From an uncultured Alphaproteobacteria bacterium (GTDB lineage: Bacteria; Pseudomonadota; Alphaproteobacteria; RF32; CAG-239), in the NCBI GenBank assembly GCA_944391495.1, contig CALXTU010000001.1:467496-531495 (forward strand): DNA of 64,000 bases, in the 5' to 3' direction. This document shows, one piece after another, positions 17,331 through 26,728 of this stretch. Positions within the stretch are counted from its first letter, which is position 1; every line of letters begins with the position of its first letter. The notes under the pieces were generated by a model that worked only from the letters and a program-made list of their open reading frames with translations, was not told the origin of the DNA and did not search any database. The position numbers and the translations under genes are program-made.

Positions 17331-20300
17331 ATGACAAAATACGACCGGAAAAGCATTGCCCAAAAGGGTAGTATGATGGTTGAGGCGCTGGCGCTCCTTG
17401 GCCTGATCACCATGGTTACACCGGTGTTGTACCGGAAAGCGGCCGAACGGACGACCGAGCTGCAGGATATCAACGTGGCGACGCAGATGCGGATGATTTC
17501 AAGCGCGGTTGATGATTTTATCAAAGACAACTATAATGAAATCGGCGAGACGCATAATCAGGAGGTTTTTCAGCTGACAGATGCGGAAATGGAGTCGCTG
17601 GAGAATTATCTGCCGTATGGGTTTAATATGGAAACCTCGCGGTTGTTTGACCGGTTTGACGTATCAATACGCAAACGGACGGTGGTGGATAAAAACGATA
17701 AAGAGCACCATATTTATACGACGGCGGTTTTGGCGCCGCTGCGTGAAAATATTACCATGATGCGATCATCAAAGATTGCTTCGATGATCGGCGCCAACGG
17801 CGGTGTTTATCGGAGAGTCGGCGACGGCGACAATTATATGCTGGAGGGTGTTCAGGGCGCATGGTCGGCGGATCCGTCCGATTATGATTTTTCCGGTGAT
17901 ATTAAGGAAGGCAGTCTGGTGGCGATTTCAAATAAAGCGATCGGCTCGGTCAGAGGCGATGTGAGCTCGGATGAGGCCTTGTACCGTATTGACGACGGTG
18001 ATGTTGACAAAAATACCATGCAGACGACTTTGTATATGGACGGGCATGATCTGCGCGGTCTGGCGGATTTGATAGCCCAAGGCGGCAACGGTAATACGAT
18101 TACCATCGGCAGTGAGGACAAAGGTATTACCAACAATCTGATTGTGACCGGAACCTCTAATTTGAAAGGCGCGGTAACGGCTGAAGATGATGTTACCATT
18201 GGTGGTGATTTGACGGTAGAAGGCAATACCTCGTTGAAAAACACGACGATTGATGGGGACTTGATTCAGTCCGGGGGTATTATTGATTTTAACCCGGATG
18301 ATTTTAGGCTTGTGAGCAAAGGCGATATTTATATGGATGCAGCCGGCGATACAACCATCGGCGGTACCAATGTAACGATTTCCGGTGATGATACGGTTAA
18401 AGTTAATGTCGGCGGCAACGGATTAACTATTGATAAAGATGGAAACACCATTTCCGGTGATACGACGTTTAACAACGGCGATGTAACCATTGATCATGGC
18501 GATTTGATTGTTGACGGCGGTGAGATTATTGTTTATCCGGAAAATCCTGATGAAGAAACCGGTATTACGGCAGATTGGTTATATGCTAATGTCGGGGTTA
18601 ATGTTGGTGGAGGTGATATTGTATTGAGAAAGGGGGCAGGAGCAACAATTAATAACGGTGTTGACGTTCCGACCGGTGATATTACTGCTGAGACAGGTGA
18701 TGTCATTGTTGCGAACGGAGATCTCTTGGTCGGAGGCGATACGGTTGAGGGTGCCAATCTGGTTGCCGATGGTTCTACGGTGCGGGTTAATAAAGATAGT
18801 TTTGCGGTCGGCGGCGCTGTCGGAACAACCGGCAATAAAATTGATATTAGCGATGATCGCGCGTTTATCGGAAACAGTTATGCCACCGGCGGTGCGCATG
18901 AAGGGTTGATGGTTGAGTCGGGTTCTATTGTTTTGCGGAATGCCTTGGGTAATTTGACAATGGCCAATGATGAGGTTGTCTTGGAAAGCACCAATTCCCG
19001 GGTTAAACTTGAGAAAGATTCAATTTTGATCGGTGTCGGCAAGGAAGACAGCGAAGAGGCAAAAATTGTTGCCGATGCCGGTAAAGTCGGGTTTGAAAAT
19101 AAAGGCGAGGGCGAGAATGCCACCGGTACGTCGTTGTATTTGGAAGGCGGAAAAATGAAATTCGGCATCAACGGCAATACGCAGGTTCTGGTCGATAAAT
19201 ACGGTTTGGCCCTGGCGGCGGAAGGCGGTAATCTGAGTGGCGACAGTGTTAATACGGCCACTGACGGTTCGGTGGATGACAAGTCTATTTTGAACGGTTC
19301 GCAGGTTGCCATCAGCCGCGAGGGAATTATTGAAATTAAGGCACCGACGTCTTCGGATAATGACGGTGGCTTTATCCGTGTCAGAAGGTTGGTCAGTGAT
19401 GTGCCGTACCCCAGCGATGCAGCCTTTGACGGCTATAACATCAGTGGCGGTAACCCTTCAAAACCGTATGACTATTATCAGGTTAATCCGGCTTATACGT
19501 CGGTGATGAACGACATTAAGCTGGCCAGCCGCGGCGGCGCGCGATTGAGTGATATCTTGCCGGATTTTATCAATAAAGGTATTTATGTCGTGGATAATAC
19601 ATATACGAACGACAGCGTCGGAGACTGGACCACAAAAACAGTCAGCAACGGGAAAGTGGAAGGTGTTACGGAGTGTACAGACACCAGTTGCATTGCTTCG
19701 CCGTGGATGGGTTTTGTGCCGGCGCCGCAGTGCCCGAAAAATTATGCCAAGGTTATTTCTATGAGCCCGATCCGCTGGAGAATGTCTGAAGTTTATTCGG
19801 TCTATGGTGCGGATCTTTGGGGAACCGACAGCGGAGGCACGTATAAAAGCATTGTCAGCGGTTCCAATTTTTCAAAATATTTTCTGCGGCATACGGATCC
19901 TAAACAAGCGACTTTCAAATTGGCAGCGGCCGGCGGTGATAGTCACACACATACGGTTGAAAGCGGAACGCCGTTGACGTTCCAGACCAATACCTGGCTG
20001 AATACGACCGTTTCCGGAAAATATTCGGGCGATAACAGCAACCTTGCAAATTTTCAGGGGTGGCATGCCGTTATGGGCTTTGTTTACCGGCCGTCGCAAT
20101 ATAAAGCCGTGTTGAAAGATTTAGGAGTGGATAGCTCAACGTCGGAAATTTACTGGAATATTTTCCCGGTATATGCCAGCGAAATGGCGGCCGTGGCCAA
20201 TGTTTACTGCTATTTTGACCGGAAGGGAGCCACTGCCTGGACATGGAAGGATAACACTCCGGTTTATCAATATGATCAGCTGAACAACTTCCGCGCCGGC

Positions 20301-20423
20301 TACTCTAAAGCCGCTGTTACCGGTGCTCAGGCCTGGGGATCATCAAGCGGCAAGGATACTCCCAGTACAGACAGAGGGGCGGCCATTAATGATCCGACGC
20401 TGGGTTATGATGACGTCTGGTAA
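17331..20423 (+). CDS. Giant PilV/shufflon-type prepilin adhesin
   Basis: The N-terminus is a type IV prepilin: basic leader, cleavage after Gly13 (QKG/SMMVE) with Glu at mature position +5, then a hydrophobic helix and TELQDINVATQMR, as in PilV of R64-type thin pili. Residues 250-680 are a long Gly/Asp/Thr-rich array of short strands (GDLTVEGN, GDTTFNNGD, GDLIVDGGE) that should form a beta-solenoid stalk. Residues 733-1030 form a cysteine-containing head resembling shufflon C-terminal domains (WMGFVPAPQC, GWHAVMGFV, VANVYCYFD). Ordinary PilV proteins are about half this length. No recombinase or second C-terminal cassette is present. Probably a pilus-tip adhesin; the assembly genes are outside the window. 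Confidence 0.8.
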   Translation: MTKYDRKSIAQKGSMMVEALALLGLITMVTPVLYRKAAERTTELQDINVATQMRMISSAVDDFIKDNYNEIGETHNQEVFQLTDAEMESLENYLPYGFNMETSRLFDRFDVSIRKRTVVDKNDKEHHIYTTAVLAPLRENITMMRSSKIASMIGANGGVYRRVGDGDNYMLEGVQGAWSADPSDYDFSGDIKEGSLVAISNKAIGSVRGDVSSDEALYRIDDGDVDKNTMQTTLYMDGHDLRGLADLIAQGGNGNTITIGSEDKGITNNLIVTGTSNLKGAVTAEDDVTIGGDLTVEGNTSLKNTTIDGDLIQSGGIIDFNPDDFRLVSKGDIYMDAAGDTTIGGTNVTISGDDTVKVNVGGNGLTIDKDGNTISGDTTFNNGDVTIDHGDLIVDGGEIIVYPENPDEETGITADWLYANVGVNVGGGDIVLRKGAGATINNGVDVPTGDITAETGDVIVANGDLLVGGDTVEGANLVADGSTVRVNKDSFAVGGAVGTTGNKIDISDDRAFIGNSYATGGAHEGLMVESGSIVLRNALGNLTMANDEVVLESTNSRVKLEKDSILIGVGKEDSEEAKIVADAGKVGFENKGEGENATGTSLYLEGGKMKFGINGNTQVLVDKYGLALAAEGGNLSGDSVNTATDGSVDDKSILNGSQVAISREGIIEIKAPTSSDNDGGFIRVRRLVSDVPYPSDAAFDGYNISGGNPSKPYDYYQVNPAYTSVMNDIKLASRGGARLSDILPDFINKGIYVVDNTYTNDSVGDWTTKTVSNGKVEGVTECTDTSCIASPWMGFVPAPQCPKNYAKVISMSPIRWRMSEVYSVYGADLWGTDSGGTYKSIVSGSNFSKYFLRHTDPKQATFKLAAAGGDSHTHTVESGTPLTFQTNTWLNTTVSGKYSGDNSNLANFQGWHAVMGFVYRPSQYKAVLKDLGVDSSTSEIYWNIFPVYASEMAAVANVYCYFDRKGATAWTWKDNTPVYQYDQLNNFRAGYSKAAVTGAQAWGSSSGKDTPSTDRGAAINDPTLGYDDVW

Positions 20424-20446
20424 AAAAAATCGTCTTGGCGATAAAA

Positions 20447-20480
20447 AGAGAAAAGCTCCGCTAAACCGGAGCTTTTCTCT
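20447..20480 (-). terminator. Terminator of infA
   Basis: AGAGAAAAGCTCCG / CGGAGCTTTTCTCT perfect stem with a six-base loop. T-run lies on the minus-strand side, so it serves infA and may also end the convergent prepilin transcript. Confidence 0.75.
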
Positions 20481-20502
20481 CGACAAACAAAGATTTGAGG
20501 AA

Positions 20503-20724
20503 TTAGTCTTTGTGGCGAAAAGTTATGCGGCCTTTGGTCAGGTCGTAAGGTGTCATTTCAATATCGACTTTATCACCGACCATGACGCGAATACGAAACT
20601 TGCGCATTTTACCGGCGGTGTGCGCCAGAATTTCAACGCCGTTTTCCAGTCTTACCCGGAACATGGCGTTGGGCAGCTTTTCGATGACTTCGCCGGTCAG
20701 TTCCAAAAGTTCTTCTTTACTCAT
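20503..20724 (-). CDS. infA: Translation initiation factor IF-1
   Basis: A 73-residue single OB-fold protein with the typical IF-1 start [12 protein letters not shown], the core [21 protein letters not shown] and the closing [10 protein letters not shown]-1 binds the ribosomal A site during initiation with IF-2 and IF-3. It follows the sensor kinase gene on the same strand with a 51-base gap and ends in a strong terminator. Confidence 0.98.
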   Translation of the reverse strand: MSKEELLELTGEVIEKLPNAMFRVRLENGVEILAHTAGKMRKFRIRVMVGDKVDIEMTPYDLTKGRITFRHKD

Positions 20725-20775
20725 AAAGTTGTTTCCTTCAAAGTTTTTGATTTTTAGTCGTTTATAATCCCTGAT

Positions 20776-22461
20776 TTATTTTTTTGCAAGTTTTTTATTG
20801 CCGGAAAATGATAACATAAAACAGCTGCCTTTGCCGGGGGTGGAAACAACGCTGATCGTGCCGCCCAATTTTTCGACGATTGATTTGGTGATGGCCAGGC
20901 CGAGACCGGAACCGCGGCCGTTCTTCTTCTGCGAACCGTCGGAGAAAAACGGGTTGAAAATATAGGGAATATCCTCGGCGGCAATGCCGATACCGGTGTC
21001 GGCAAAGCTGATTTGGAAACCGTCGGCCGTCGGCGAAATCGTTATTTTGATGCTTCCTTTTTCCGGAATGGCTTTGATGGCATTGAGGATAATGTTGATG
21101 ACGGCAATTTTGAAATCCGCGGCGTTGCCGCTGAGGTAATAATCATGTTCGTCCGGATGAAAGATGATGTCAATGCCCTTGCTCTTGGCCTCAAAATCCA
21201 AAATGCCCAAAACATCGTTGATGCCGGCGGTGCAGTTTATGGTCTTGTCGGAGCTTTCACCGCCGCGCGTAAGCTTTAACAGGCGTTCGGGGACTTCAAT
21301 GGCGTTTATCAGCTCGGAATGCAACAGGTTGATCATCTTTTTGTCCTCGCTCGAATCCGGTCGGTCGGCATAGTATTTGTCAATGAGGTGTTCGAGGATC
21401 ATTCGGAGGGCGCCCAGCTGGTTTTTGATTTCATGGGCGATTGATGAGGACAAGAAACCAAGAGAGGATAGTTTTTGCTGATGTGAGAAGTCAATATCGT
21501 CGCTGAGGTCGCGAATTGATTCAATGATATATTTGTGTTGATCGTCGTAAAACAACGGTGCCGCACTGACGGAAAGATGACGATTGGGATTGTGACTGAA
21601 CTGTTGGATAATGTTGACGTTCTTTTTACCCAGATGCAGAATTTCATACAGCGGGCAGCGGGAATGTTGCGGATCGCACGGGTATTTGCTTTTGAATGCG
21701 GCAGTATAGCAGGTGTGGCCGTTCGGATATTTGCGGCCGACCTGCTTATAGTAGTTTTTGTTAGCGATAACAATGCGGTAGTCTTCGTCAATAACTCTGA
21801 TGCCGTCAGGAATACTGTCAATAATGGCTTGCAAAAAAAGCTCACGGCTGCGGATTTCCGATAAGGTTGACTGCAGGTTGTCCAACATCAGGTTCAGCGT
21901 GGTGGCAAGGTTGTCAAGCTCGTCGGGATATTTGGTGTGCGGGTTTATCGGAACTCTTAAGTCAAGATTGCCTTTACCTACCTCTTCGGATATCTGTGAC
22001 ATTTTGTTGATGGGGATCAAAATCCAACGGCTGATGAGATAGCCGATGAAAATGATAAATAAAGAAAGCAGAATTGCACCAACGGCAATAATAGTGATAC
22101 CTGCACTGATTGTCTGATATTGTTCGTCAAAATTTTTGGAGCGCTCGGCAATGGCAGTTTGTTCGTTGATAATGAAATTTGACTGTTCAGTGTCGTAGGC
22201 CAGCATCGTCAGGTTTTTATATTCTTCAGGGTTCAGTTGGAACTCCGGATGCTGATTTAACAGTTGTTTGAGTTCGCGGATAAAATTGGCCGTGCGGTAC
22301 AAAAGGTCGGAATATTGCTGGTTGCGTTGAATGGATGCCAGCTGGTCTTTTTCAATCTTTGATGAATAGGCGATGTAAAACGTGAACGTAAAAACCAATG
22401 ACGAGATTAGAAACAGGCCCAAAATCGAATAAACAATTTTGCGATTTAAACTTAAAAACAT
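20776..22461 (-). CDS. Membrane sensor histidine kinase with cysteine-rich PAS domain
   Basis: 561 residues: membrane helix (8-30), a 90-residue helical periplasmic domain, second helix (121-141), HAMP (about 142-200), PAS (about 205-325), HisKA with phospho-acceptor His343 in SIAHEIKNQ, and an HATPase domain with DTGIGI and GRGSGLGLA boxes. The PAS domain holds Cys251, Cys262 and Cys269 spaced as in redox- or metal-binding PAS kinases. No response regulator is encoded in the window, so it is an orphan here. A terminator separates it from ptsN upstream. Confidence 0.9.
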   Translation of the reverse strand: MFLSLNRKIVYSILGLFLISSLVFTFTFYIAYSSKIEKDQLASIQRNQQYSDLLYRTANFIRELKQLLNQHPEFQLNPEEYKNLTMLAYDTEQSNFIINEQTAIAERSKNFDEQYQTISAGITIIAVGAILLSLFIIFIGYLISRWILIPINKMSQISEEVGKGNLDLRVPINPHTKYPDELDNLATTLNLMLDNLQSTLSEIRSRELFLQAIIDSIPDGIRVIDEDYRIVIANKNYYKQVGRKYPNGHTCYTAAFKSKYPCDPQHSRCPLYEILHLGKKNVNIIQQFSHNPNRHLSVSAAPLFYDDQHKYIIESIRDLSDDIDFSHQQKLSSLGFLSSSIAHEIKNQLGALRMILEHLIDKYYADRPDSSEDKKMINLLHSELINAIEVPERLLKLTRGGESSDKTINCTAGINDVLGILDFEAKSKGIDIIFHPDEHDYYLSGNAADFKIAVINIILNAIKAIPEKGSIKITISPTADGFQISFADTGIGIAAEDIPYIFNPFFSDGSQKKNGRGSGLGLAITKSIVEKLGGTISVVSTPGKGSCFMLSFSGNKKLAKK

Positions 22462-22547
22462 GAGGCATTCCGAATACAGTTGACGATATGCTTACTCTAA
22501 CAGGTATTTATTGCCAAAAGATAAATAAACAACAGATGTTGATTTAA

Positions 22548-22582
22548 TAAAAAAAAGAAAGCGTCCCGACGGGGACGCTTTC
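22548..22582 (-). terminator. Terminator of the kdsD-to-ptsN operon
   Basis: GAAAGCGTCCC / GGGACGCTTTC stem with a three-to-four-base loop and a nine-base A run on the plus strand, which is the T-run on the minus strand. Confidence 0.8.
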
Positions 22583-22587
22583 GGAGA

Positions 22588-23034
22588 TTAAGCTTCATTC
22601 AGAAGGGCGTAAATTTCCGTTGCTTTGGACATTTGCCGCAGTTTGTCGCAGGTGCTTTCATCTTTTAAGATGCGTGAAAGCATGGCCAGCGCCGTTAAAT
22701 GGTCGGCTCCGCTGCCTTCAGGCGACATCAGCAAAAACACCAGATCAACCGGTTTGTTGTCAACAGCATCAAAATCAACCGGATAAGACGGTTTGGCGAA
22801 AAACGCATAGACCTTGTCCAAACCCGTAAAACGGCTGTGCGGCAAGGCCGTGCCACCGCCGAAACCCGTCGAGCCCAGATTTTCGCGCTCTAAAAGAGAA
22901 TCAAAAATCGTCAGGGCATCTACACCGCAGATTTCGGAAACTTTCTGAGCCAAATCCTGTAAAAATTCTCTTTTTGAGCCGGATTTGAGCCCCAGTAAAA
23001 TATTTTTTTCAGTTAAAATATTTGAAATGTTCAT
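22588..23034 (-). CDS. ptsN: Nitrogen-regulatory PTS protein EIIA-Ntr
   Basis: The 148-residue protein is a PTS EIIA type-2 domain with the phospho-acceptor His66 in TALPHSR. EIIA-Ntr takes phosphate from the NPr/EI-Ntr chain and regulates potassium uptake, nitrogen and envelope functions. It follows hpf by 17 bases and closes the conserved rpoN-hpf-ptsN block. GGAAGAT precedes its ATG. Confidence 0.95.
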   Translation of the reverse strand: MNISNILTEKNILLGLKSGSKREFLQDLAQKVSEICGVDALTIFDSLLERENLGSTGFGGGTALPHSRFTGLDKVYAFFAKPSYPVDFDAVDNKPVDLVFLLMSPEGSGADHLTALAMLSRILKDESTCDKLRQMSKATEIYALLNEA

Positions 23035-23051
23035 AATCTTCCAACTTTTGT

Positions 23052-23606
23052 TTATTTCGGTTCTACCCAGCCGATGTTGCCGTCTTTGCGACGGTATACC
23101 ATGTTGAAGTTCTGGGTGGCAGCGTTTTTGAACATCAGAGCCGATTCATTGTTCAAATCCATGTACATAACCGCCTCGGATACCGTGCATACCGGAATGT
23201 TGGCCTCCAGCTCGGCAATGGTCAGGGGTGCATCGCCGATGTCCATTTCGTCGGCTTCTTCGTTAATGGAAAAAACAGCCTCGTTGGCAATTTCAGCCAG
23301 ACCCGTTTTGCCTTTGTGATCGTTTAGTCTGGTTTTGTGACGGCGCAGACGGGTTGCGATATGCTCATTGGCGGCATCAAAGGCAGAATAAGGATCACCG
23401 GCGGAACCGGTTCCTTTCAGAACGATGTTTTTGGCCGGATGAACCGTAACTTCGGCAATGAATTCGTCTTTGACTTTGGAAAAATTAACCGCGCAACTGA
23501 TCGGCGCCGGAAAATATTTGTTGACGGAATTCAATACGTTTTCTTCTACATGGCTGCGGAGTCTGTCTCCGATATCAACCTGATTGCCTGAGAGTGTAAT
23601 TTGCAT
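23052..23606 (-). CDS. hpf: Ribosome hibernation promoting factor (long form)
   Basis: 184 residues: an N-terminal S30AE domain (1-100) that occupies the mRNA/tRNA channel of the 30S subunit, an acidic linker, and the C-terminal domain (NIPVCTVSEAVMYMDL onward) that joins two 70S ribosomes into 100S dimers. The long form fits alphaproteobacteria. An AGGAAG ribosome site precedes the ATG. Confidence 0.95.
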   Translation of the reverse strand: MQITLSGNQVDIGDRLRSHVEENVLNSVNKYFPAPISCAVNFSKVKDEFIAEVTVHPAKNIVLKGTGSAGDPYSAFDAANEHIATRLRRHKTRLNDHKGKTGLAEIANEAVFSINEEADEMDIGDAPLTIAELEANIPVCTVSEAVMYMDLNNESALMFKNAATQNFNMVYRRKDGNIGWVEPK

Positions 23607-23732
23607 AATTTCTTCCTATAAACTAATTTTGATACATTAAAATACGGGCTGAAAAACAGTTCCGTTTGTTACAATCAAATACTATTTTATTTTGCAGAAG
23701 TCAACACAAAAGTCAAATACATTAAGCGGGGG

Positions 23733-25205
23733 TTATGCACGCTTGGCCCGCTTGCGCTGGCCGGAGGTCGGGATACCCAAAGCTTCGCGGTATTTGGTTA
23801 CGGTGCGGCGGGCAATCTTGACGCCGTCTTGTTCCAGAAGTTCGACGATTTTGTCGTCAGATAGAATATTTTGGGGATTTTCGTTGTCAATCAGCGTTTT
23901 GATTTTGTGTCTGATGACGGTGGTCGAGGTGTCGTCGCCGATATAGCTGCCGGCCGCCGCCGAAAAGAAGTATTTGAGCTCGAACATTCCGTTGGGAGCC
24001 TCAAGATATTTGCCGGTCGTTACCCGGCTGACGGTGCTTTCGCTTAAAGAGAGGGCTCCGGCAACGTCTTTGAGCGTCATCGGGCGGAGATGTTCAATCC
24101 CTTTCTCAAAAAAGTGATATTGCCGCAACACGATTTCTTCGGCAACGCGCAAGATGGTTGTGGCCCGCTGGTGCAGCGCCTTGATTAAAAAATTGGCGTG
24201 ACTTAAGTTTTCTTTAAGATAGCGGGCTGCCGATTTGTCTTTGCGGAGTTCGGCGTAATATCCGCGGTTGATTAACAGGCGGGGCAACGTCATGTCGTTA
24301 AGCTCAACCCGGTATTCACCACGGCGGTTTCTTTTAACAAAAACATCGGGAATGATATAAGTAGCCCGGTTGTCAGCAAAAGCGGCAGCCGGTTTCGGGT
24401 TGAGCGTTTTGATGAGGGCGGCGGCCGCGATGATTCGTGCCGGCGTGCAACCGCATAAAGTGCTTAGTTCTTTGAATTTGCGTTCGGCCAGGAGCGGCAG
24501 GTTGTCCAACAGCGTGTCAAGTTCGGGGGTGAGATTTCCGCCGTCGGCCAGCTGAATTTTTAAACATTCGGCCAGATTTTCGGCAAAGATGCCGGAAGGT
24601 TCAAATTGTTTCAGGCGGCCGAGGATATCGTTCAGGCGTTCGGGAGATGTTTTGAGCCGGGCGGCCAGTTCGGCAAGGTTGCCGCGAAAATAACCGGCGG
24701 CATCAAGATTTTCGCTTAAGATTCCGGCCAACAGGCGGTCTGACGCACGAGTGAAGGCCAGGTTGATTTGTTCGCTCAGCAGGTCATAAAGCGATTTTTC
24801 GCCGGTCAGTTTTTTTTCAAAATAATCAAAGGCGTCATCATCACCGCGGCGGGTTTTGTTTTGATTGTAATCAGCCCAGTCGGCGGTTTCAAATGCCTCG
24901 TAACCTTCGCTGTCGGAGCCGAAGTCATCAAATTCGGCGGCGGCATCAATATCGGGAAGCATTTCTTCCGCCGCGATTTCTTCCGGTGTTTGGCCGATAT
25001 CGTCAATGGTGGGGGCAAAATCATCTTCCGTATCGGCCAGGCGGTCATCTTCGCGCTCCAAAAGCGGGTTGCCGCGCAGCTCCTGTTCAACGGCCTCGTT
25101 CAATTCCAGATTGTTCATCTGCAGCAGACTGATGGCCTGACGCAGGCGCGGTGTCAGCAGCAGGGACGGGGATTGCCTGATTTCAAGTTTGGGAGTTAAA
25201 GCCAT
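23733..25205 (-). CDS. rpoN: RNA polymerase sigma-54 factor
   Basis: 490 residues with the Gln/Leu-rich activator-interacting region I (LLLTPRLRQAISLLQMNN), an acidic region II, the core-binding domain and a C-terminal RpoN box (ARRTVTKYREALGIP), which reads the -24 element. Sigma-54 genes need an AAA+ activator; none lies in this window. It is flanked by lptB upstream and hpf downstream, the classical order. Confidence 0.97.
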   Translation of the reverse strand: MALTPKLEIRQSPSLLLTPRLRQAISLLQMNNLELNEAVEQELRGNPLLEREDDRLADTEDDFAPTIDDIGQTPEEIAAEEMLPDIDAAAEFDDFGSDSEGYEAFETADWADYNQNKTRRGDDDAFDYFEKKLTGEKSLYDLLSEQINLAFTRASDRLLAGILSENLDAAGYFRGNLAELAARLKTSPERLNDILGRLKQFEPSGIFAENLAECLKIQLADGGNLTPELDTLLDNLPLLAERKFKELSTLCGCTPARIIAAAALIKTLNPKPAAAFADNRATYIIPDVFVKRNRRGEYRVELNDMTLPRLLINRGYYAELRKDKSAARYLKENLSHANFLIKALHQRATTILRVAEEIVLRQYHFFEKGIEHLRPMTLKDVAGALSLSESTVSRVTTGKYLEAPNGMFELKYFFSAAAGSYIGDDTSTTVIRHKIKTLIDNENPQNILSDDKIVELLEQDGVKIARRTVTKYREALGIPTSGQRKRAKRA

Positions 25206-25217
25206 CGGCCGAGCGTT

Positions 25218-25958
25218 TTACATGGAGAAGCTGTCGCCCAAATATACTTTGCGGACCTCTTCGTTGGCTACAATTTCTGCTGGAGTTCCTTCCATCAGAA
25301 CCGTTCCGCCGTGCAAAATATAGGCACGGTCGGTGATGTCCAGGGTTTCGCGGACATTGTGATCGGTAATCAAAACGCCGAGCCCCCGGTGTTTGAGCTG
25401 CGAAACCAGATTGCGAATCTCGCCGACGGCAATCGGGTCAATACCGGCCAAAGGTTCGTCCAGCAAGATATAATTGGGCTGGCTGGCCAGTGCGCGGGCA
25501 ATTTCCAGACGACGTCTTTCACCGCCGGACAGCGCCAGAGCCGGAGATTTGCGCAGGTGGGCAATCGAAAATTCGCTTAAAAGCTCTTCCAGCATGGTTT
25601 CGCGGCGGCTTTCATCATCAACAACCATTTCCAAAATTGCTTTGATGTTGTCCTCAACGCTTAAAGTGCGGAAAATGGACGCTTCCTGCGGCAGATAGCC
25701 GATGCCCAGCCGGGCACGGCGGTACATCGGCAGATTGGTGATGTCCATGCCGTCGATATGAACATCGCCGTAATCCGGCGTAATCAGCCCGGTGACGCAG
25801 TAAAAGCAGGTGGTTTTGCCGGCGCCGTTCGGCCCCAGGAGGCCGACCGCTTCGCCGCGGCGGACATATAATGATACATTGCGCAGTACCGGGCGTTTTT
25901 TGTATCTTTTGCCGATGTTAAAGACTTCAAGCTTGGCTTCGGGTGAAAAACTGGTCAT
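25218..25958 (-). CDS. lptB: LPS export ABC transporter ATPase
   Basis: 246 residues with Walker A GPNGAGKT, the Q-loop near YLPQEASIF, signature LSGGERRR, Walker B YILLDEP and the H-loop in ITDHN. YLPQEASIF is typical of LptB. It powers LptFG-C extraction of lipopolysaccharide from the inner membrane. It lies four bases after lptA and 12 before rpoN. Confidence 0.97.
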   Translation of the reverse strand: MTSFSPEAKLEVFNIGKRYKKRPVLRNVSLYVRRGEAVGLLGPNGAGKTTCFYCVTGLITPDYGDVHIDGMDITNLPMYRRARLGIGYLPQEASIFRTLSVEDNIKAILEMVVDDESRRETMLEELLSEFSIAHLRKSPALALSGGERRRLEIARALASQPNYILLDEPLAGIDPIAVGEIRNLVSQLKHRGLGVLITDHNVRETLDITDRAYILHGGTVLMEGTPAEIVANEEVRKVYLGDSFSM

Positions 25959-25962
25959 GGAT

Positions 25963-26724
25963 TTATTCCTTTTTCTTTTCTTTGAAGACGCCGCTGACGC
26001 GCCCTTTGGAACCGCTGCCGGACAAAATCTTGCTGATGCCGGTGTTGAGATCGGTTTCTGCTTTTGATCCTTTTAAAATATTGCCGCTTTGGTTAATGAC
26101 GACGTCGTCAAACAAATTTATTTTGCCGGCCTGCGCCAGGTATGTTCCCCGGAGGGCCGTCACAACGGTGTCTTCACTGATGATTTTAACATTTTGCTCA
26201 ATGTCAATCCTGTCCAACACCAGTTTGTCATCGGCGCCGGTGACAAAATAAGCGGTCATCAGGTCGGCGTAGACTTTATTGCCCTTGGCGTCGGTGGCAA
26301 CAACGCCGTCACGGGCAACGGCTTGTTTTTTTGACTGATAGTATGTGATGCTGCCTTTGGCCGTAATGTCGGCATCGGGCAGTTTGATGTGCGCCGGAGA
26401 GCCTTTCAGAACGGCGGTATCTTCATTGATATCATAGACAAGGCTGTCGCCGTCGGCATCAGCGCGGCTTGTTTTCATGACAACTTTTTTATAGGCCTCC
26501 AAACGGGACAGTTTGTTTTTGACTTTCGGATTATAAAAGCCGACCAGCGTTTCGGCGCGAATGCTCATATCGTCTTTAGCCGCGCGGGCATTGCCTCTGG
26601 CAACCAGTTTTTGTTCGTTTTGATGGTACTCGACACCGTTGTCGGCATCCAGCGTGATATCACCGGCCGCGGCCGGAAAAGATGTCAGCAGGCAAAGGAG
26701 GGCGATTGTTATTCTGGTCAGCAT
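25963..26724 (-). CDS. lptA: Periplasmic LPS transport protein LptA
   Basis: 253 residues with a signal peptide (1-20, cleavage near AAAGD) and an OstA beta-jellyroll built of repeated strands (VEYHQNEQKLVARGNARA and later INLFDDVVINQSG). LptA bridges LptC and LptD across the periplasm. It is somewhat longer than the E. coli protein, with a Lys-rich tail. Four bases separate it from lptC. Confidence 0.9.
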   Translation of the reverse strand: MLTRITIALLCLLTSFPAAAGDITLDADNGVEYHQNEQKLVARGNARAAKDDMSIRAETLVGFYNPKVKNKLSRLEAYKKVVMKTSRADADGDSLVYDINEDTAVLKGSPAHIKLPDADITAKGSITYYQSKKQAVARDGVVATDAKGNKVYADLMTAYFVTGADDKLVLDRIDIEQNVKIISEDTVVTALRGTYLAQAGKINLFDDVVINQSGNILKGSKAETDLNTGISKILSGSGSKGRVSGVFKEKKKE

Positions 26725-26728
26725 CGGT

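Noticed and set aside
16592..17530. 312-codon minus-strand frame over the pilin locus
   Set aside because: Overlaps two better plus-strand genes and has no ribosome site.
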